A stretch of 64,000 nt of DNA, taken from Epiperipatus broadwayi. Its lineage: Eukaryota > Onychophora > Udeonychophora > Euonychophora > Peripatidae. Positions 10,444 to 22,800 of the stretch are shown here, in pieces. Location: positions 136,501 to 200,500 of the forward strand of contig JAQFVV010012986.1 of assembly GCA_028023455.1 (NCBI GenBank), read 5' to 3'. Numbering within the stretch: position 1 is the stretch's first letter; each line of letters opens with the position of its first letter. The notes under the pieces were generated by a model, which had not been told where the DNA came from, did not search any database, and saw only the letters and a program-made list of their open reading frames with translations. Made by a program: the position numbers and the translations under genes.

Positions 10444-12574
10444 TTATAACGATCCGGAGAATAGCACTTAACGTAATCTGCACTACAGGGCGCCATCTAG
10501 GCATTTGAACCTAGAAAAATTTATAAAATAGGAAGATACGTAAGTCAAAAAAAAAATTTTTTTTTTTTTTTAATTTTGATTCCGGTCATTACTCCAAGTC
10601 ACTAGCTCAAAGAGTAGCAGAGATTAAATAATATAATATAAATTCTTATCTAAGAATATATAAAAAAGAATAAAATAAGCCACTGCCAGTAATTAACATA
10701 CAAAAATTTATTTACACATATATATATATATAACATATAACGTTATTATTTTGATATGTTTACTTTAACATTTAACTTTATTTTTAACTTTTATTTTAGA
10801 TTTTTAATTTACATTTTAAATTTTATACTATTATTAGTTCGCACAAATGGATTTAAAAAAAGTTTGTTTTAAAACATGTTGAGTATAGATCGGTTACATA
10901 GATTTCATGGTTAAAGACATTTCAAAATAAACATAAACGATCAAAATATAAAGTCATTGATACCATCAATTGCAGAGGGAAATTTATAAGTAACCCATTA
11001 GCATTCACATATAAGATGCTTGCATTGACACCGATAACTTAAAAGACATCCGAATAAATACATTTTAGATACTCACCATAAGGTATCATTATTTATCGAA
11101 TGTCTATATATTTTGATCAAATATGAATACCCAAAACATAAAGCGTCTATAAACAACTTAAATTTAATGCATTTTTATTTAGTGTCAAATATGAATAGAC
11201 TACATAGATTTGCATTTGAAAGAAAATATTCTATCCTTATTTAACCTTAGGCCCAAAAGTTCACAGTCGAACTAACGCCAATTCATCTGATATATCGATG
11301 TATTCAATGTAATATGAAATACGGCAGCACAAAAAGTTAAGAGAAGAAATTGCCTCTCATCAGATAGGAATACATACATCTATCTGACAAGAAGAGCAAT
11401 AAAAAAAACTCCCTAGAAAGGAACTGCGGTCTCCGACTTATAATTCCTTCCATAGGCAAACAGGTGAGTGTGGCGTATACAAACAATTCTGCCCTTAGCG
11501 AATCTTGCATTACATCTACTAACTACACCAATATATCCAATCCATTGCCCCAATTTAACTACAAAACAAATAACCTAAGATTACCCTCCCCTAATATAAC
11601 TTTACAAATTTATACAGCCATTCATGTCCAACTTAAGTTTAACATTGATATATTTTAATTTATCGGAAAACAGAAATCATAATAAACTTAAAGAACAAAA
11701 AAAAAACTAAATGGAAATGATTTTACAAAAGAAATACATTAAATAAAATTATAACTAATTAATAAATAACGTTGGTCAGATAGGATTCTATTTCTTAATA
11801 AATTAAAGACTGAGAAAGTTTATATTTTAAAGTTCTTAGTGTTTCAAAATGTTTTTAAAGTTTTTACAATTTTTTTTTTCAAAGTTCCTCTTTATTCATT
11901 GCATGCCGTTTGGAATCCACATTAAATCCCCCGATGATCCTGTTGTCCTCAGTATAAGAAAAGCGATGTTTCATTTTTCCATTTTTATAACAACTGAAGG
12001 AATTGAAAGTGCGTCTTTCAATCCCTTCACCTCCAACTCTCCGACTTAACACATCTCAGTCCTCTCTTAATAATCCATAATAATTTCCAACTTTTTCTTT
12101 TATATTAATCTTAAGGATTGACTCAACATTACATCATCGATGATGGTGGTCTTTTTGCTGAGATCCGATTCCATAGGGATTTCTTTTTATTTGCTATAAG
12201 TTTTTATTGTTTTCCTATCTGACCGTTGTTTATACATTTAAATGCCCAAGGGCTTGTTCACTTGGACTAATTAAAATAATCATTTCCATCGCATTAATTA
12301 ACCTGTTTTCCAAATCCAAAGATATATTTAAAGATAAATTTAAAGATATAATTTTATCTCCAAATCTTTTTAACATTTAGTTTTAAAATACTTTTTCTTT
12401 AATAAAGTTTTATTTTAATAATTTTTATCATCTGTGCGATTTATATATATACGAGTTTAAGGAAGAATTTATTTTCAATTTTTCTGTCTTAAAAAAAAAT
12501 TTTAAATGCGAACTTTTTATTTTAATGTTTAATAATAAATAAAAAATAATGTAACATCATCTGTGCTCATTACA
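10444..12574 (+). repeat. long non-coding repeat, copy B (uninterrupted)
   Basis: This is the cleanest full-length copy, about 2.13 kb, closely similar to copy A throughout and therefore a recent relative. It begins ttataacgatccgg and ends ctcattaca, followed by a TA run. The internal landmarks of A are all present: the ctag stem-loop, the cagatag/ctatctg hairpin (about 11360-11390), the short frames starting at 11464 and 11849, and the gaaggaattgaaag/ctttcaatcccttc hairpin (about 11996-12028). No flanking duplication longer than a few A/T bases can be read because the target itself is TA-rich. Confidence 0.85.
10489..10500 (-). promoter_or_regulatory. CTCF-like motif in repeat copy B
   Basis: The same CTAGATGGCGCC core as in copy A sits at the equivalent place. 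In copy C this block is deleted. In copies D and E it is changed by a missing base or substitutions, so only the A/B branch keeps a full match. Binding is inferred only from the motif. Confidence 0.3.
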
Positions 12575-12586
12575 ATATATATATAA

Positions 12587-14754
12587 CTTAACGATCTGGA
12601 GAATGGACTTAACGTGATCTGCACTACAGGCATTTGAACCTAGAAAAATTTATAAAGTAGGCAGATACGTAAGTAAAAAAAAAATAATTTTTTTAAAAAT
12701 TTTATTTATATCTTTTGATATCCGGTTGTTAGCCCAAGTCACTAGCTCAGGGAGTAGCAGAGATTTAATAATATAATATCTTATCCAATTATATTTCAAT
12801 ATTAAAAAATAAATAAAATAAGCCACTGCCAGTAATTAACATACAAAAATTTATTTATGCACATATATATATAAGATTTAACATTATTATTTTAATATGT
12901 TTACTTTAACATTTATCATTTTTACTTTTATCTTAGATTTTTAATTTACATTTTAAATTTTATACTATTATTGGTTCGCACAGATTTGTTTAAAAATGTT
13001 GAGTATAGATCGGTTACATAGATTCCACGGTCAAAAACATTTCAAAATAATCATAAATGATCAAAATACAAAATCATTGATACCGTCAATTGCAGAGGGA
13101 AATTTATAAGTAACCCAATAGCATTCACCATAAGATGTTTGCATTAACACCAATAACTTAAAAGACATCCGAATAAATACATTTTAGATACTCACCGTAA
13201 GGTATCAGTATTTACCCAATGTCTATATATATTTTGACCGAATATGAAAACCAAAAACATAATCAACCAGTAATGAACCCATGCAAGCATCTATACCCAA
13301 CTTAAATTTAATGCATCTTTATTTAGAGTGTCGAGTATGAATAGACTACATAGATTGGCATTTGAAAAGCAAATATTCAATCCTTGTTTAACCTTAGGCC
13401 AAAGGGTCGCAGTCAAACCAAACTTCAATCCATCTGATATATCGATGTGTTCAGTGTAATACGAATACGGCAGCACAATTAGGTTAAGAGAAGAAACTGC
13501 TTCTCGTCAGATAGGAATATTACCTCTATCTGACAATGAGAGCAATAAAAAAAAAACTCCATAGGAAGGAACAGTGTTCTACGTCTTATAATTCCTTCCA
13601 TAGGCAAAACGGAAGTGTGCGGCGTATAAAAGCGATTCTGCCCATAGAGAATCTCGTACTACATCTACTAATTACACCAATATATCCAATCCATTGACCT
13701 AATTCAACTACGAAATGAATAACCTAAGATTACCCTCCCCTAATATAACTTTACAAATCTATATAGCCATTCACGCCCAAATTAAGTTTAATATTTATAT
13801 AACTAGTTTAATGAAAAACAGAAATCATAATAAAACTTAAAGAACAAATAAATAAATACATGAAAATGATTTTATAAAAGAAATATATTAAATAAAATTA
13901 TAACTAATTAATAAATAACGTTGGTCAGATAGGATTCTATTTCTTAATTATTTTAAATAAGGAAAGTTTTTAATTTAATGTTCATTAATTATAAAGTTCT
14001 TACAGTTTAAAACAGTTCATCTTTATCTGTTGCTTGCCATTTGAATGTGAATTCCCATGCCATCCTAAAAAGATTGGTTGAGTTAGCCGTTGTTTTTTTT
14101 TTATTTATTTATCCAGAGGTCTGTTAGTTTAGTTGGTCCTTAATGTAGAAAAAAAAACAATGTCATTTCTCTTTTTTTTTTTTAACAAAACTGAAGGGAT
14201 TGAAGAGTGCGTCTTTTCAATCCCTTCTCCTTCAACTCCACACTAACACATATAGTCACATCGTAATAACTAATTAATCCTTTTATTTTCAAACCTTTCT
14301 TTTTATAATAATTTTGTGGATTAACTCAACATTACGTCATGATGGTGAAAACCTTTTCGTTGAGGTCCAATTTCCCGATGGATTTCTTTCATTTGCTAAA
14401 AGTTTCTATTGTTTTCCTATCTGACCGATGCTTATACATTTAAATGCCCAAAGGCTAGTTTACTAATTAAAATAATCATTTCCATTTTACAAAAGATTAA
14501 TTAATTTGTTTTCAAACTTAAACATATATTTTTATCTCTAAATCTTTTCTGAAAATTTAGTTTTAAACTACTCTTTTTTTAATAAAGTTTTATTTTAATA
14601 ATTATTTATCTATGCAATTTTATATATATGCGAGTTTAAGATGATTTTTTAATTTTCAGTTTTTAATTCTTAAAAAAAAAAATTTTATTGGTGAACTTTT
14701 TTTTTTTATGTTTACTAATAAAAAATAATGTAACATACGTATGTGCCCGTTACA
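12587..14754 (+). repeat. long non-coding repeat, copy C, directly after copy B
   Basis: Copy C starts cttaacgatctgg only about a dozen TA bases after the end of B, in the same orientation, and ends gcccgttaca at 14754. It is more diverged than A and B. The CTCF-like block is lost, the short open frames are broken, and the first 80 bases have a 14-base deletion. The hairpin at about 14190-14222 is kept although both arms have changed (gaagggattgaaga with tcttttcaatcccttc), which suggests paired substitutions. The tight head-to-tail spacing could reflect insertion into the TA-rich end of a resident copy or a tandem duplication. Confidence 0.8.
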
Positions 14755-15699
14755 ATATATTAATGGCAATTGTTCTTTTTAAACAAAATACTGAATCATG
14801 ATAAATAAATAATAATAAGCATATGATGTTCACAAATTAATTTTAATCTAGAGGAATTATGAATATCTAATAGATGACCATGTACATGTTGGAGTGAATA
14901 TATAATTTTTATTTTTAATTGACTAAATTATAATACAGATATTCATTAGACTGGGCAGACATAAATGTAGGCCCTTTATGCAGATCCAGCCATGTTTTTT
15001 GACCATTATCCTTTCCACATTAATAATATTATTAAATAGCAAAAAAAAATGTACTTAGAATTTGGATGTGAAATAAGCAAGAAACAAAATTATTAATAAT
15101 AACAATAATTTTAATTAACAAATGGAATGAGAATAATTTAATAAATTGCATTTACATATTTACATCTAAATATTTGTATGAAGAGCATGCATGATAGAAA
15201 AATCTTTATTCATTCATAACAATTCATAAAAAAACAGTTTATTATAAGTTATTTGGTTACCTATCTATGTTTCAGTGAGCTTACATTAACTTTTGAATGT
15301 AGATATATGGCCATAAGAATCCTCATATTTTAAATGTCTGCAAGAAATTTTTAATATTTTAATTTCTCATGGTTTGTTTCAATTGTACTTTATTCCCATG
15401 AAGTTTTTTTTTTTATGATTGATGGTGTCACAATTGCATCGATTTTTAAATTCAGTCATAGAAGAATATTTCCATTTGACAACTAATTAGAGACTAGTTT
15501 CCTTATATTAAGCGTCATGTATTTTCAGCATCCGAAAGCAATTAATAAACCAGAAGAATCAAGGTTAACTTTTTAAAGCATTCTTTTATTGACATTTCCA
15601 TAATAATCTACACTATTGGAAATTTCAGGTTGAGGCACTCTGAAATTTTTACCCCTGAAATTGCATCTCTACTTAAATAATTATTAAAATTTTCTTAAC

Positions 15700-17470
15700 T
15701 TCCATCTTCTAGTTTTATCAGTTGTAGTTGCCTTGACAAAGTTCACAATATCATTCCTGGGATCGATTTTTAATTAAATATCATGCATCCATATGCTCTA
15801 TCCAATTTTACAATTTTCACAAACAAAACTGTTTTTAATTTTTTCAATTGTAGTTGCCAAGAACTCAGTGCTAAAATGATGGCACATTGATAACTTGGCT
15901 GGTGACTTGTTAGTTGTTGTACATGTAGTAATGCATTGATACAATATAGCATCAACCAACACATCCAATTAATTTTGTTTAACATAAGCTTCAAATGTTG
16001 AATGGATCTCCAAGCTATGCCATTTCTCTGAGGATAGAAAGATGGAATAAGAATATATTTCTTTTTCATCTAAATAATTTATAAATTGAGAGATAAAACT
16101 GGTCCCATTATCACCTACAATAGACTCCAGATAATCATGCATAGCAAAAATTTCTTTAAGTGCTTTAATTTTACATTCTGCACTTGTAATTTTTTATATC
16201 TTATATTCGGTCCAATGAGAACATAACATGTATCAACAAATATGAAAATTATATATGTGTGTGCATTAGCTTGTATGGCCTAAATGAAAACATACATTTC
16301 CAAGATTGTGTAGACTTACCCCATGCTTTCAGTTTTTTAGATGGCAGTTTAGTAGTTGACTAACAACTTAAGGATTTATTTAGCATTTGTTATTTCACCA
16401 TTCATATGTGCCACCAGCATATTTTCTAGCTAATGCTTTCATAAGCACAACTCCAGAATGACCTTGTTGAAATAAATTCAGTACATGATTCTGGCCTTCA
16501 GGTGGTATGAGTTTATGGGCAGTCATTAATACACAATCACTGCAAGATGATTAGCTATCTCATATGTTTCAAATGGGCTCTACAACCCTAATTTCTGACC
16601 AACCATATTTTAATCATTTCAGTAACTGAGTATGACCTTTACTAATAAATTTATTCAATGTAACATGTTATACTTCACACAATCTAAGATTTCCAACTGG
16701 TTTCATAATAATAACTACAGGCATAGCCCAGGATGAGTCTCATACTGGTGTTAGTATTTCCTTTTGTACCATTGTTGATAGGTTTTTCTACTTTCTTTTT
16801 CAGGGCAAATGGAACTTTAAATGATCTACAGTAATGAGTTACACTTACTTCATCAATTCAGAGTTGACTGGTCATATTTGTAACTCTTCTGATCGAGACT
16901 TAAGCAACCCAATGTACTGCACAATAATTTCCAATCAAATTTGTTTTATGACATTTATATGGATTTCTAAAGTGTAAAACCAGTTTGGTCCAAGTATCAG
17001 ACAAAAAACTTTGTTAACAATATACAATGAAAGAAATATGTCCCTCAAATTCAGTTTTACAAATACTGTTATTCTTCCACATATATCACTTTTATTGTTC
17101 TTAACATCTGTTGTGATATCCATTTTTGCAAATGTTATTTTTTTACAATACACTCTGTTGATTTTCAGCTAATCCTTATATGATATCAATGGTAGGGTTA
17201 AACCACAATCCACTTCCATTGTTAACTTTTGATCACAGATGTTCACATCAAGCAGTTCTGTAGTCATTGTTTGTGTTACTAAGTTTCTTCACATTATAGT
17301 TACTGTCCCTCTCATGAATTCCTCATTTGGTTTTGCTTAATTGTAACCCTCATTCTTTACTGTGACAGATGTTCATTAAATGTTCTCTTTTCTTGCAGCT
17401 AATATGTTTTACTTTTATGTTACTTAAGTGGTTAGTTTTGCCGCAATAGTATCATGTTACAACATATTTT
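15700..17470 (-). pseudogene. Ty3/Gypsy retrotransposon pol remnant (zinc knuckle, protease, RT start, integrase)
   Basis: Reading the minus strand from 17460: a gag-type zinc knuckle (YYCGKTNHLSN, then ISCKKREHL), an aspartic protease site changed to DCG from the usual DTG (about 17210-17190), and the protease-RT joint VNKVFCLILGPNWF (about 17010). Next comes an RT N-terminal part with ILTPV and WAMPVVIIMKPVGNLRLC (about 16770-16670). After a deletion that removes the catalytic RT and RNase H follow the integrase H2C2 region (GHSGVVLMKALARKYAGG, about 16470-16410) and part of the integrase core (VGDNGTSFIS, about 16115; FYPQRNG, about 16030). There are many stops and frameshifts. Not functional. 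Confidence 0.82.
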
Positions 17471-17480
17471 ATTATAATAT

Positions 17481-17527
17481 TCACATAAATGTTATGGACA
17501 TTTATACAAAAAAGATAGTCTATGTAA
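17481..17527 (+). repeat. left inverted terminal sequence of PLE2
   Basis: The 47 bases here (from ttcacataaatgtt to agtctatgtaat) are the reverse complement, with about 80 per cent identity, of 20656-20706. The pair encloses PLE2 coding sequence plus repeat copy E, and outside it on both sides lies Gypsy sequence. PLEs often carry terminal sequence in inverted order, so this marks the outer edges of the PLE insertion. Confidence 0.6.
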
Positions 17528-17589
17528 TTTTAACTTAGTTTTTATTAATTATTAGCATTCTTTCAATACATAACATGTCATAATCATAG

Positions 17590-18480
17590 TAATCTAATAT
17601 ATTGTACAATAGATATGTCAATGACACAATCTGCATGATGAAAACACAGAGTACAAGATACCATCAAGAATTAGAACATGCATCATCTCTAACTTGGACT
17701 ATAGAAAAAGAAAACAAGAACCAAGGAATTAGATTTTGGGATCTGTACATTCAGAAGCATTTTAATTTCTTGAACTACAGAATGGTATTAAAACCAATAA
17801 ATATAAGAGGAGTGATCTACCTCTAAGTCACTAACATATATGCCACACAAATATACTGGATTTAAAGGTTTTTTATATAGGAATTTCAAATTGTGTAAAT
17901 TTGAGATACATAGGCAAAACAATATAGATGCTTATATTAAAGACTTACAAAACCTAAGGTAATATTAATAAAATTCTTAACATGATTAATAGATTTTATA
18001 ATAGACTAAAAAAACCAACACAGCATCAACCTATGGAGACTATAAGCCTTCCATACATTCCAAAAGTCTATCAGAAATTAAAAAGAATATGCTCTGAAAA
18101 CTGTTTTTGTACTACTACTCCACTAAATAAACTGCTTAGCAATTCAAAACACAAGCTGCCCACAGAATCAGCTCATTAAATCATCTACAAAATTAAATGT
18201 AACCAAGCTATGTGTACATTTGCAAATTATGGAGAATCGAGGGCTAATCTATCAATAAGATTAGCCCAGCAGAAATACCTATACAATACGGCACATAAAA
18301 GTAGTGAATATTCCTCAATATTTATAGACATGAACAAAATTCTGGCTATAAATTCGATTTGATCAGAGCTAGAATTGTATGCACTGAGAGGGAAAACAGA
18401 AAATGAAAAATTAAAGAGGCTTGGGAAATAGCAAAAGACCAATACTCGATATACAAAAAAGACACAAGTATTCCCCTCTC
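17590..18480 (+). pseudogene. Penelope-like element (PLE2): RT C-terminal part and GIY-YIG endonuclease
   Basis: The first frame (17602-17826) holds the RT catalytic block as RYVND (normally YVDD), then HASSLTWTIEKENKNQ and a FWDLYIQ motif, which correspond to palm motif C and the following F-L-D-x-x-I segment of PLEs. A thumb-linker frame follows (17982-18179, with SLPYIPKVYQKLKRI). In the same frame after a stop comes the endonuclease (IIYKIKCNQAMC, FANYGESRANLSIRLAQQ, about 18182-18290). The order matches PLE1, and ANYGESRANLSIR parallels SYYGETRANLNTR there. The catalytic D-to-N change and several stops show decay. Confidence 0.8.
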
Positions 18481-18535
18481 AAAAAAATGTGCTCTTTGAA
18501 GAGATGTATATTTTTGAATATTAAATATATATATA

Positions 18536-20555
18536 TTGTAATGGAATATATGCCATTACATTATTTTAAAATGAAAATAAAAAGATCGTAAATAAAAATT
18601 GATTTATTAAAAAGAAAAAAAAACTTAAAAATTGAAAATTAAAAGTTATTTAATATATATATTGTCGCGCAGATGGAAAACTTAAACTATTTTAAGAAAA
18701 AGTATTTGAAAGTATTTTTTTTTGTAAAAAAGTAAAAATATAAAGATTGATATTTTAAAAATAGAAATAATGTTGATTTCTATAATCTTAGAAAATGGAA
18801 ATGATTGTCTTATTAATTAAATGATTGTTCAAAAGCAAACTAGCCCTTGAAGCATTTAAAATAAATTAAATGGTCAGATAAGAGAATACAAAGAAATTAA
18901 ATGACCAATGCAAGCACGGAAATGACAGCATGGACCATAACTGAAACATGAAAGGATTAGTGACATCTTGCTGGTTGAATCCCAATATCTAATGATAAGA
19001 GGCTAAAAAAATATAAAAGCCAAATGATTATTATAATTCTTATCTGAGAGCTGACTTTGAATATACCCATGAATGGTAGCTGTATTGCAGACTTCACACA
19101 ATGTAGGAATCTGCAATAGATTTAATTTCTGGACAACCAGCTGAGACCTCCCTATGACAGTTAGGGACCAAAAAGGAATGGCAAGTAGTGGCTTCGTTTT
19201 TAAAAAGGAAGAACAAACAATCTACATAAGTGATCATGAAGATGGACCTCAAAATCTGCAGAATCCGTAAAGTATAAACTTTTACCAATTGAACTTTCTT
19301 TTAAATAATTACTGTATAACATCAATAAGTACTCAATCCAAAAAAAAAAAAAAAGTAATATAAATGAATGTACTCTTATCTGACCAAGAATAGAACTCTA
19401 AATCAATTATAAATATTTGTTTTTATATGCGTTTGCTATTTCAATCATTTCCATTTTTTTTTAATTTAATTATTTATGTTTGTATTTAACTAGGTTATTT
19501 ATTTCTATCTGTTTAACTAAAATGTATTAAATTTAAAGTTGGGTTTAGATAGCTGCATGGATAAAGATTAATAACTATGTTTAAATTCGTTTATATTTAA
19601 TTTATGGGGTTTTAATTTCAGGCTATTTGTTTCATAGTTAGGGCAATGCTTGTGGAGGGATATATGGGTGTTTATATTAATGTAATGTGAAGCATGTTTA
19701 GCATACAGGGCAACGTGCCCAACTGAATGCATGACCCCAAAGAGGCAGTCATATCGTTGAAATGGTCGCAGATGTATTTCCTGTGCCATTGACCCCTTTT
19801 AGCTCTATGGACAGGGATTTATAAGACGGCAGAAAGACTGCTCTCTCCCATACGTAGCACTCTTTAAAAAAAATTATATACATGATTCCTTAGTCCGGCA
19901 GATGCACTTTCCTGTTCTGGACACGGATCATTTCCTTCAAATAATATCATGCTGTCAGATGCACATTCCTGTTGGCATGGTTTTATGCTAGCATCTTCAT
20001 ATTACATTGGTTGCAAATATATATCTGGAAGCTGACATTGGGTTGACTATGAACTTTTAGTCTGAGATTGAATGAATGTTTTGATAAGTTTTTTAAGTGG
20101 AAAAAAAATCTATGTAGACTATCTATACTCGACATGCTAAAGTAAAATATAATTTAAATATTCATCTGTGCAGTCTATTTAAAATAGTAATTTAAATTTA
20201 AAAAAAATTAATGTTAAAATCTAAAAATAAATTTATTCCTCAATTTTAAATGTGCGTTAATAAAATCTATTTGTGTGTTAATTACTAGCAGTGGCTTCTT
20301 TTATTTTTATTGTTTTAAATATTAATATATTTTGAGAATCTAAAACTATTAAAACTTATAAAAGTGTTTAAATCTCTGCTACTCTATGAGCTAGTGACAT
20401 TGGGCAAATGGTCAGAATAATATACTGTATATAAAGATTTTTTTTGAATCTTAACTTATGTATCTGCCTACTATATAATTTTTTCTAGGTTCAAATGCCT
20501 AGAAGGTGCCCTTGTAGTGCGGATACATTAAAGGCTCATTGAAGTGACCGTTAAA
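18536..20555 (-). repeat. long non-coding repeat, copy E (inverted, inside PLE2)
   Basis: This is the same repeat class as A-D in the opposite orientation. Its right end (20555 down to about 20470) contains the ctaggcatttgaacc block, and its left end is a stem (gtaatgg ... ccattac) next to TA-rich sequence. It is closest to copy D: both share the long block around 19600-19800, matching about 55925-56090. It lies between the PLE2 endonuclease (ending about 18480) and the PLE2 right terminal sequence at 20656, so it inserted into PLE2. A 73-codon frame at 19568-19789 is not conserved as protein. Confidence 0.8.
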
Positions 20556-20655
20556 ATATATATATATATAAGCCTGGAACAATAAAAAAGCAATATTGCT
20601 ATGATTATGATGTTATATATCAAAAGCATGCAAATATTAATAAAAGCTAAATGTA

Positions 20656-20706
20656 AATTACATAGGCTATCATTTCTGTATGAATGTTTAGAACATTTAT
20701 GTGAAA
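20656..20706 (-). repeat. right inverted terminal sequence of PLE2
   Basis: Reverse complement of 17481-17527 with short indels (ttacataggctatca ... gaacatttatgtgaa). Immediately beyond it Gypsy gag sequence resumes on the minus strand. Confidence 0.6.
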
Positions 20707-20729
20707 ATTAGAATTACTCAGAAAAGAAA

Positions 20730-21350
20730 ATCTTTGGTATTGATTGACATATTTTATTCTATTAGGATCCTCTGCATTTCTATTTGATTTTTGTACTTAG
20801 CGAAAGACATTTGATCTAATTGTTATGATAATGAAAATTCTGAAGCATTTTCATGCATGATTTTGTGTGCAACACATTTCTCTATAGCATGCTTATAGTT
20901 GAGGTTGGATTTGTCAACAATATTTTTCTGAACTTTGAATTCAACATGCTGGTCTAACAACATATCATTAATTTTGGGGCCAAAATCACAATCTGTCACC
21001 AAATTCCTCAATGCTATATCATAATCTACATATTTTTTGTGAGGTAGTTTTTTTCTGTTTTTTAGTTTCAGTAGTATTATTCATTTTATTTTCAGAGTGA
21101 AATATCCATTTAATTTTTTAGTCAATTAAGGGTATGAAAGTGTCTCAGGTATTTTAGGATTACACAATTTATTTGCCAGTTGTACAACATCTTATCCTGA
21201 AAACCATAAGAGTATAGACACTTTCAATCGATCCTCATATATATTTTTTATGAACATGTAGCATTCCATGCATTCTACACAATTTTTTCATGTAGCAGCA
21301 TTTTTCAAGTCCAATACGTTTATATTATTATATAATGGTGCCGTTATTTT
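20730..21350 (-). pseudogene. Ty3/Gypsy gag remnant (same element as the pol at 15700-17470)
   Basis: Minus-strand frames give a capsid-like region: DVVQLANKLCNPKIPETL (about 21200-21140), then YDIALRNLVTDCDFGPKI (about 21030-20970) and a block about HVEFKVQKNIVDKSNLNYKH, followed by a KIMHENASEF stretch and a basic tail to about 20735. This is the usual layout of Gypsy gag of the kind found with K02A2.6-like pol, in which a zinc knuckle follows shortly. Here the knuckle is 3.3 kb away at 17460 because PLE2 with copy E sits between. Orientation and domain order fit one original element. Several stops; no LTRs recognised. Confidence 0.65.
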
Positions 21351-22728
21351 TGTTTTGAAGGTAATGGTATTATATGCAACTATTATTCTCACAAAAGGCT
21401 ATTATTTCTTTCTCTTTTTTTGCATAAGCATGGTCAAACTGTCAACTGCAACATTCCACTATTGTTTGCACAGATTTTTTTTGAACTGTTGATCGCATCC
21501 ATTCTGTATGTCCCAAGGATATTAACTTGATACTAGTTGGAAGAGCATCAATAACTTTAAATAAAAATAAGTTTAGTAACAAAACAATTTATTTAACAAT
21601 AATAAGTACAAATAAATAAATAATTTGGAATTCCACAAGAAATAAATACAGTTTATTATTAATTCTCTAGTTGTGGTGTTTGACTTCTCAGCCACAGGAT
21701 AATATTATGAACAATGTCATGTGTTTTAATTATAAAGTCTTTACTTACATGTGCTTGTTATAGTTATATATGTGTATATATGTTTTCTGGAACAATTATG
21801 CTTCTGACAATTCAATATTTTACTTTAACCAAGAATCTGATATTAAAAATAATTGGGTCACATTCTCTCCAAGTTTTCTTTGTGCTTACTTAGCCCATAT
21901 GCTTTCTCTGTAGTAACTAGCCATCTCTTTGTTAATCCCATTTTTTAGGATTGAAGTTTTTTATATGATTCCTATCTTTTGCATATAAATGACCAATTTA
22001 CATAATAGTTTGTGTATTATCCTTGCAAATTATTAATATTATCATGTGTAGATTTTTTCTAGGATATACTAAAATTAAGATAATTATTCAAGAGCAATTT
22101 GTACATATTTACATAATTATGATATCTATTTTATCACAATCTATTTGGGCACTAAAAATTTACAAATAGAAAAGTTATTATGTAATGGTCCACTTATATA
22201 TGTTTAATCTATTTTGGTGCCACTTGACAATACTTTCAGAAAATATACATGTGCATATTCTTTATATATTTTAATATAATTCGAAATTGTTTTTTTAATA
22301 TGAGATGATGATGACTATTACACAACCATTATTTTCAATAACTGACCAAACCCATGTATGACCAATGAAATGGACATATGTGTAAAGAAGTTAATACACT
22401 ATATAAACAAATGACAAAACTATAATATATTTACAAAGTATCATAAATGCCACACAAGATATAAAGTTCTTTTATCCTAAACATGCCATTATTATTAATT
22501 ATTTTAAAAATTTTTGAAACTTTTTTTTATAAGTTTATTATCTTTATGATTATAATTTAATGGCAATTATTGCTTTCATAACCATTTCTTCACTATCTTT
22601 TAAATTTTATTTCTTACACAAATAAGAAAACGAATATGAAATGATAGAAATTATTTGTAAATGGTCCAGAGTTTATTTTGATTAATTTTAAAATATTAAT
22701 CTTTCAATTACATATTATAATATTAACA

Positions 22729-22800
22729 TGGTTCAATAATTAAGAACACTTGCCCTAGAGTAAAATTCTGGGTCTTAGTACACCTTTGATATAATCCTAT
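22729..22800 (+). repeat. tRNA-like SINE remnant
   Basis: The text tggttcaataattaagaac resembles the D-arm and A-box of a tRNA-derived SINE head. It is followed about 40 bases later by a worn B-box (gggtcttagtac). The spacing is right for Pol III boxes. No clear tail or target duplication is visible. Confidence 0.4.
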
